This document shows positions 61,112 to 63,156 of a stretch of DNA of 63,156 nt, piece after piece. The notes beneath the pieces were generated by a model. The model was not told the origin of the DNA. It made no database searches and saw nothing but the letters and a program-made list of their open reading frames with translations. Position numbers and translations under genes: made by a program. This DNA comes from Planctomycetaceae bacterium (GTDB taxonomy: Bacteria; Planctomycetota; Planctomycetia; Pirellulales; Pirellulaceae). The stretch lies in assembly GCA_002709045.1 (NCBI GenBank), contig PAPJ01000030.1, positions 1 through 63,156 on the forward strand, written 5' to 3'. Each line of letters starts with the position of its first letter. The stretch's first letter is position 1.

Positions 61112-62758
61112 TTACTTTTCAAACGCTGCGTCGATTTCCCCTGGCTTGAATCGAACGCTGACGATTGAGTGTTTCTTTTGACCCGGGCGATACTTGATGT
61201 AAGTCGTGGCGACCATCGTGCCATCCGGCAGCCGCTCAAGGCCGGAGTAGCCGCAATCCGCGCCGGCGTGGCTATGCAGAAGCTTAATACGATACTGTCC
61301 TGATCGACCGTAACGAATATCGTCGTAAGTTCCCATCCACGCGACATAGTGGCCGTAGGTCGGGCTGCCCATCGCTCGATCGCGAAACACCACAACCAGC
61401 CGCCCATCGTCGGTGAAACAGGACACGTGACGATCACCGGTTAAGCTGGCGGGTAATTCGTGAACCCTCGACCATGTTGTTCCTTCGTTGTCACTGAACA
61501 TCACAAGCGATTGAAAATGACGCGAGTTCTCCCGCATTATGCAGGCGATCTGCTTACCATTGGGTGATCGGATCAGATCTGGTTCACATGGAACGGCTCC
61601 CTGAACTTCACAAACTTTCCGGTAGTCCTTCCACGTTAGCCCGCCATCGGATGAAACGGCCTGCCAAACCGCATTGGGCATTTCATCACGCGGCGCGTCC
61701 GTTGGTCCGCGTTGCATCAGTAACAGATGACGACGACCGTTGTCGATTGGAATGATTGCGGTGTTACCGCCAGGTTTGAAGAGGCCGGTCTCTTTCATCG
61801 GCGTCCAGGTGTTTCCGCCGTCTTCCGACATCGAGCTGTGATGTTTCCCGCGTCCAGCAAAGACAAACAGACGTTCGACGCACTTCGAATCGCGCATCCG
61901 AAAGATGCACGGGCAGCTTGAAATCTGACCCCAGTTTTTCGGCGTTACCAGCAGGCCGCTCCAGGTGAGCCCCCCATCGACGCTCTTGATCAATGGTCCA
62001 CATCGACCGCCATGACCGATCGACCATGTTGCAAGCATGGTCTTGCCATCCGCCATAAGTACGGTGTTGACCTGGCCGCGATATTCCGTTTCCGTACCGG
62101 CGGCGGCGATCACCTGGCGATGCGTTTCCCCTGAGATGTCGATAACCGGTATTGATAAGTCCCTTACCTCAGTCGGCAGTGGCGGCAGCGCGGCCTCGCT
62201 CAAGTTCCCGGTTACTGTGAAGTCGTAAATCCGTAGCGTAGCTCGCCAGGGACGCAGGCCAATCGTGCTTACATTCTCCGGCTCGTAGTGCGTCGTCCAG
62301 ACCTCCTTGCCGTCAATTCTAAAAATCAGTTCGCTTGCGCGACGCGCAACTTCCAGCTTGAAAGGTTTTCCCGCAGTGATGAAGTCACGAGGGTCGGCAA
62401 TCGCGCGGGTCTTACCAAACTGCGGCCCCTGAACGAACATCCGGCCGTGAGAACCTTCAAAACCAAACTGGTTCCCGTCCAGTACGAAAGCTGCCGCCGT
62501 CTTAGCAAGTTTTTCAAGACAAACGGTAGCCGTGATCGTGAAATCACCAGCGCAAAGTCCGCAGTTCGCATAAAGATAGTGCATTCCCGTCGAGACGATG
62601 TATCCATCACCAGGTTTCCACTTACCTTCATCGACACGCGCCATCTCGATTTGACCCGCAGTTACAATGTTCGCGGTGGCTGAATCGCGCGTCTGATGGC
62701 TGAACCCAGCCACCATGACACTCACGCTCATCAGCAGTACCAAAAGATACTTACTCAT
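61112..62758 (-). CDS. Exported sialidase-like (BNR repeat) protein with N-terminal LamG-like domain
   Basis: BNR-propeller protein of 548 residues with a signal peptide (YLLVLLMSVSVMVAGFS). Residues about 35-195 look like a concanavalin/LamG-like domain (DFTITATVCLEKL, LEVARRASELIFRIDGKEVW), the rest a sialidase-type propeller with Asp-box motifs SVDGGLTWS, SEDGGNTWT, SSDGGLTWK and SDNEGTTWS. Exact substrate is unknown; sialic acid cleavage is only one possibility. The gene is much richer in GC and in CG-ending codons than any neighbour, which suggests transfer from a higher-GC relative. It is bracketed by an intact tRNA-Leu and a tRNA-Leu fragment. Composition is judged by eye. Confidence 0.83.
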   Translation of the reverse strand: MSKYLLVLLMSVSVMVAGFSHQTRDSATANIVTAGQIEMARVDEGKWKPGDGYIVSTGMHYLYANCGLCAGDFTITATVCLEKLAKTAAAFVLDGNQFGFEGSHGRMFVQGPQFGKTRAIADPRDFITAGKPFKLEVARRASELIFRIDGKEVWTTHYEPENVSTIGLRPWRATLRIYDFTVTGNLSEAALPPLPTEVRDLSIPVIDISGETHRQVIAAAGTETEYRGQVNTVLMADGKTMLATWSIGHGGRCGPLIKSVDGGLTWSGLLVTPKNWGQISSCPCIFRMRDSKCVERLFVFAGRGKHHSSMSEDGGNTWTPMKETGLFKPGGNTAIIPIDNGRRHLLLMQRGPTDAPRDEMPNAVWQAVSSDGGLTWKDYRKVCEVQGAVPCEPDLIRSPNGKQIACIMRENSRHFQSLVMFSDNEGTTWSRVHELPASLTGDRHVSCFTDDGRLVVVFRDRAMGSPTYGHYVAWMGTYDDIRYGRSGQYRIKLLHSHAGADCGYSGLERLPDGTMVATTYIKYRPGQKKHSIVSVRFKPGEIDAAFEK

Positions 62759-62981
62759 TCGATTGTTCTTCCTGACATTGTTGCAATTATGTTTAGGTAT
62801 ATGATGAGCTTATGAAAAGTGAAGGCCTACCACAATCAAAAAGTTACGCCGAAACCTTCGTGCTGAATGACCAAGAGCGAGAAGTCTATCTGTGAGCCTA
62901 ATGCCGTGGTGAGTTTATTGCGAGTGCCGGTTGAGGGAGAAATTTCCGTCACTGTAGCCAGTTGGTAGTCAGGACAAACAG

Positions 62982-63025
62982 AAAAAACAGGAGCTTCCAG
63001 CGTAGTACCGAAAACCCCTGTTTTT
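62982..63025 (-). terminator. Terminator following tRNA-Leu
   Basis: AAAAACAGGAG (62983-62993) pairs, with one mismatch, with CCCCTGTTTTT (63015-63025). On the minus strand a T-run ends the hairpin. It lies 5 nt past the tRNA 3' end. Confidence 0.65.
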
Positions 63026-63029
63026 GCAG

Positions 63030-63113
63030 TGCGGATGAGAGGAGTTGAACCTCCACGCCCCGAAGGGCACTAGAACCTGAATCTAGCGCGTCTGCCAATT
63101 CCGCCACATCCGC
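63030..63113 (-). tRNA. tRNA-Leu (anticodon CAG)
   Basis: An 84-nt class II tRNA. Acceptor GCGGATG pairs with CATCCGC, the anticodon arm CTAGA-TTCAGGT-TCTAG carries CAG, the long variable arm GCCC...GGGGC is present, and the T arm reads GAGG-TTCAACT-CCTC. Discriminator A, CCA not encoded. A terminator hairpin follows at 62982-63025. Confidence 0.96.
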
Positions 63114-63156
63114 ATGTGTGATTTGACACTGTTATTATCGACTCAATCGGCTAGTT

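Larger units (their letters stand above)
60985..63113. mobile_element. Possible decayed integrative element at tRNA-Leu
   Basis: An intact tRNA-Leu and a direct-repeat fragment of its 3' half bracket one sialidase-like gene whose base composition is visibly higher in GC (40 of 60 in line 61201-61260 by hand count) than its neighbours. This is the layout left by a tyrosine-recombinase element. No integrase, transposase or phage gene is present, so if an element, it is a remnant. An alternative is a decayed tandem tRNA-Leu gene with an unrelated gene between the copies. Confidence 0.45.

Overview
This window looks like a piece of a Planctomycetota chromosome of moderate GC, roughly the mid-40s percent by eye. 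The phylum call rests on family content. There are four sulfatases, a DUF1587/1592/1588/1585 cytochrome protein paired with a DUF1552 protein, a DUF1501 protein, a DUF1573 protein, Tat-exported Gfo/Idh/MocA and sialidase-like enzymes, and very large fusions of cytochrome c with other domains. I cannot name the genus from the sequence alone.

Layout. Positions 1-2000 carry housekeeping genes on the minus strand: ffh, then rpsP, which runs off the left edge. Positions 2.3-12 kb hold mixed, mostly minus-strand genes: a thioredoxin/NHL lipoprotein, a DUF1573 protein, an amidase, an unknown zinc-ribbon membrane protein, an M32 carboxypeptidase, and a sialidase-like enzyme overlapping a CPBP membrane protease. 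Positions 12-18 kb are plus strand: pckA, birA and a membrane/methyltransferase/TPR fusion. Positions 18-24.5 kb hold a beta-helix protein, a flippase-like membrane protein, tRNA-Ala(GGC), an MFS transporter with an unusual insertion, and a CpaB/CpaC pair closed by a strong two-way terminator.

From about 24.8 kb to 58.5 kb the window is mainly exported catabolism. A Gfo/Idh/MocA oxidoreductase faces a nucleoside hydrolase / SelA-like PLP enzyme / sulfatase / small PDZ-like unit. A second sulfatase and a 1510-residue TIM barrel-LamG-cytochrome c-propeller-cupredoxin fusion follow. Then come an esterase coupled to a TAXI-type receptor, a two-domain sialate O-acetylesterase-like protein, and an M48 protease followed by three AIM24 paralogues. 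The stretch 44.2-55.6 kb is six genes in one direction (DUF1587/1592 cytochrome, DUF1552, gamma-glutamyltransferase, DUF1501, sulfatase, GH127-like arabinofuranosidase). It faces a PQQ-type propeller and is followed by another sulfatase. The probable theme is stripping sulfate, acyl and arabinose groups from complex, perhaps algal, polysaccharides in the periplasm, with oxidation feeding electrons to cytochromes and a copper domain. This is inference from families.

The right end (58.7-63.1 kb) carries a double NIPSNAP protein, a QueD/PTPS-like enzyme and a DinB-like protein. It ends in what looks like a small decayed integration island: an intact tRNA-Leu(CAG), a visibly GC-richer sialidase-like gene, and a 52-nt copy of the tRNA 3' half in direct orientation. 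No rRNA, CRISPR array, transposase or integrase gene was seen.
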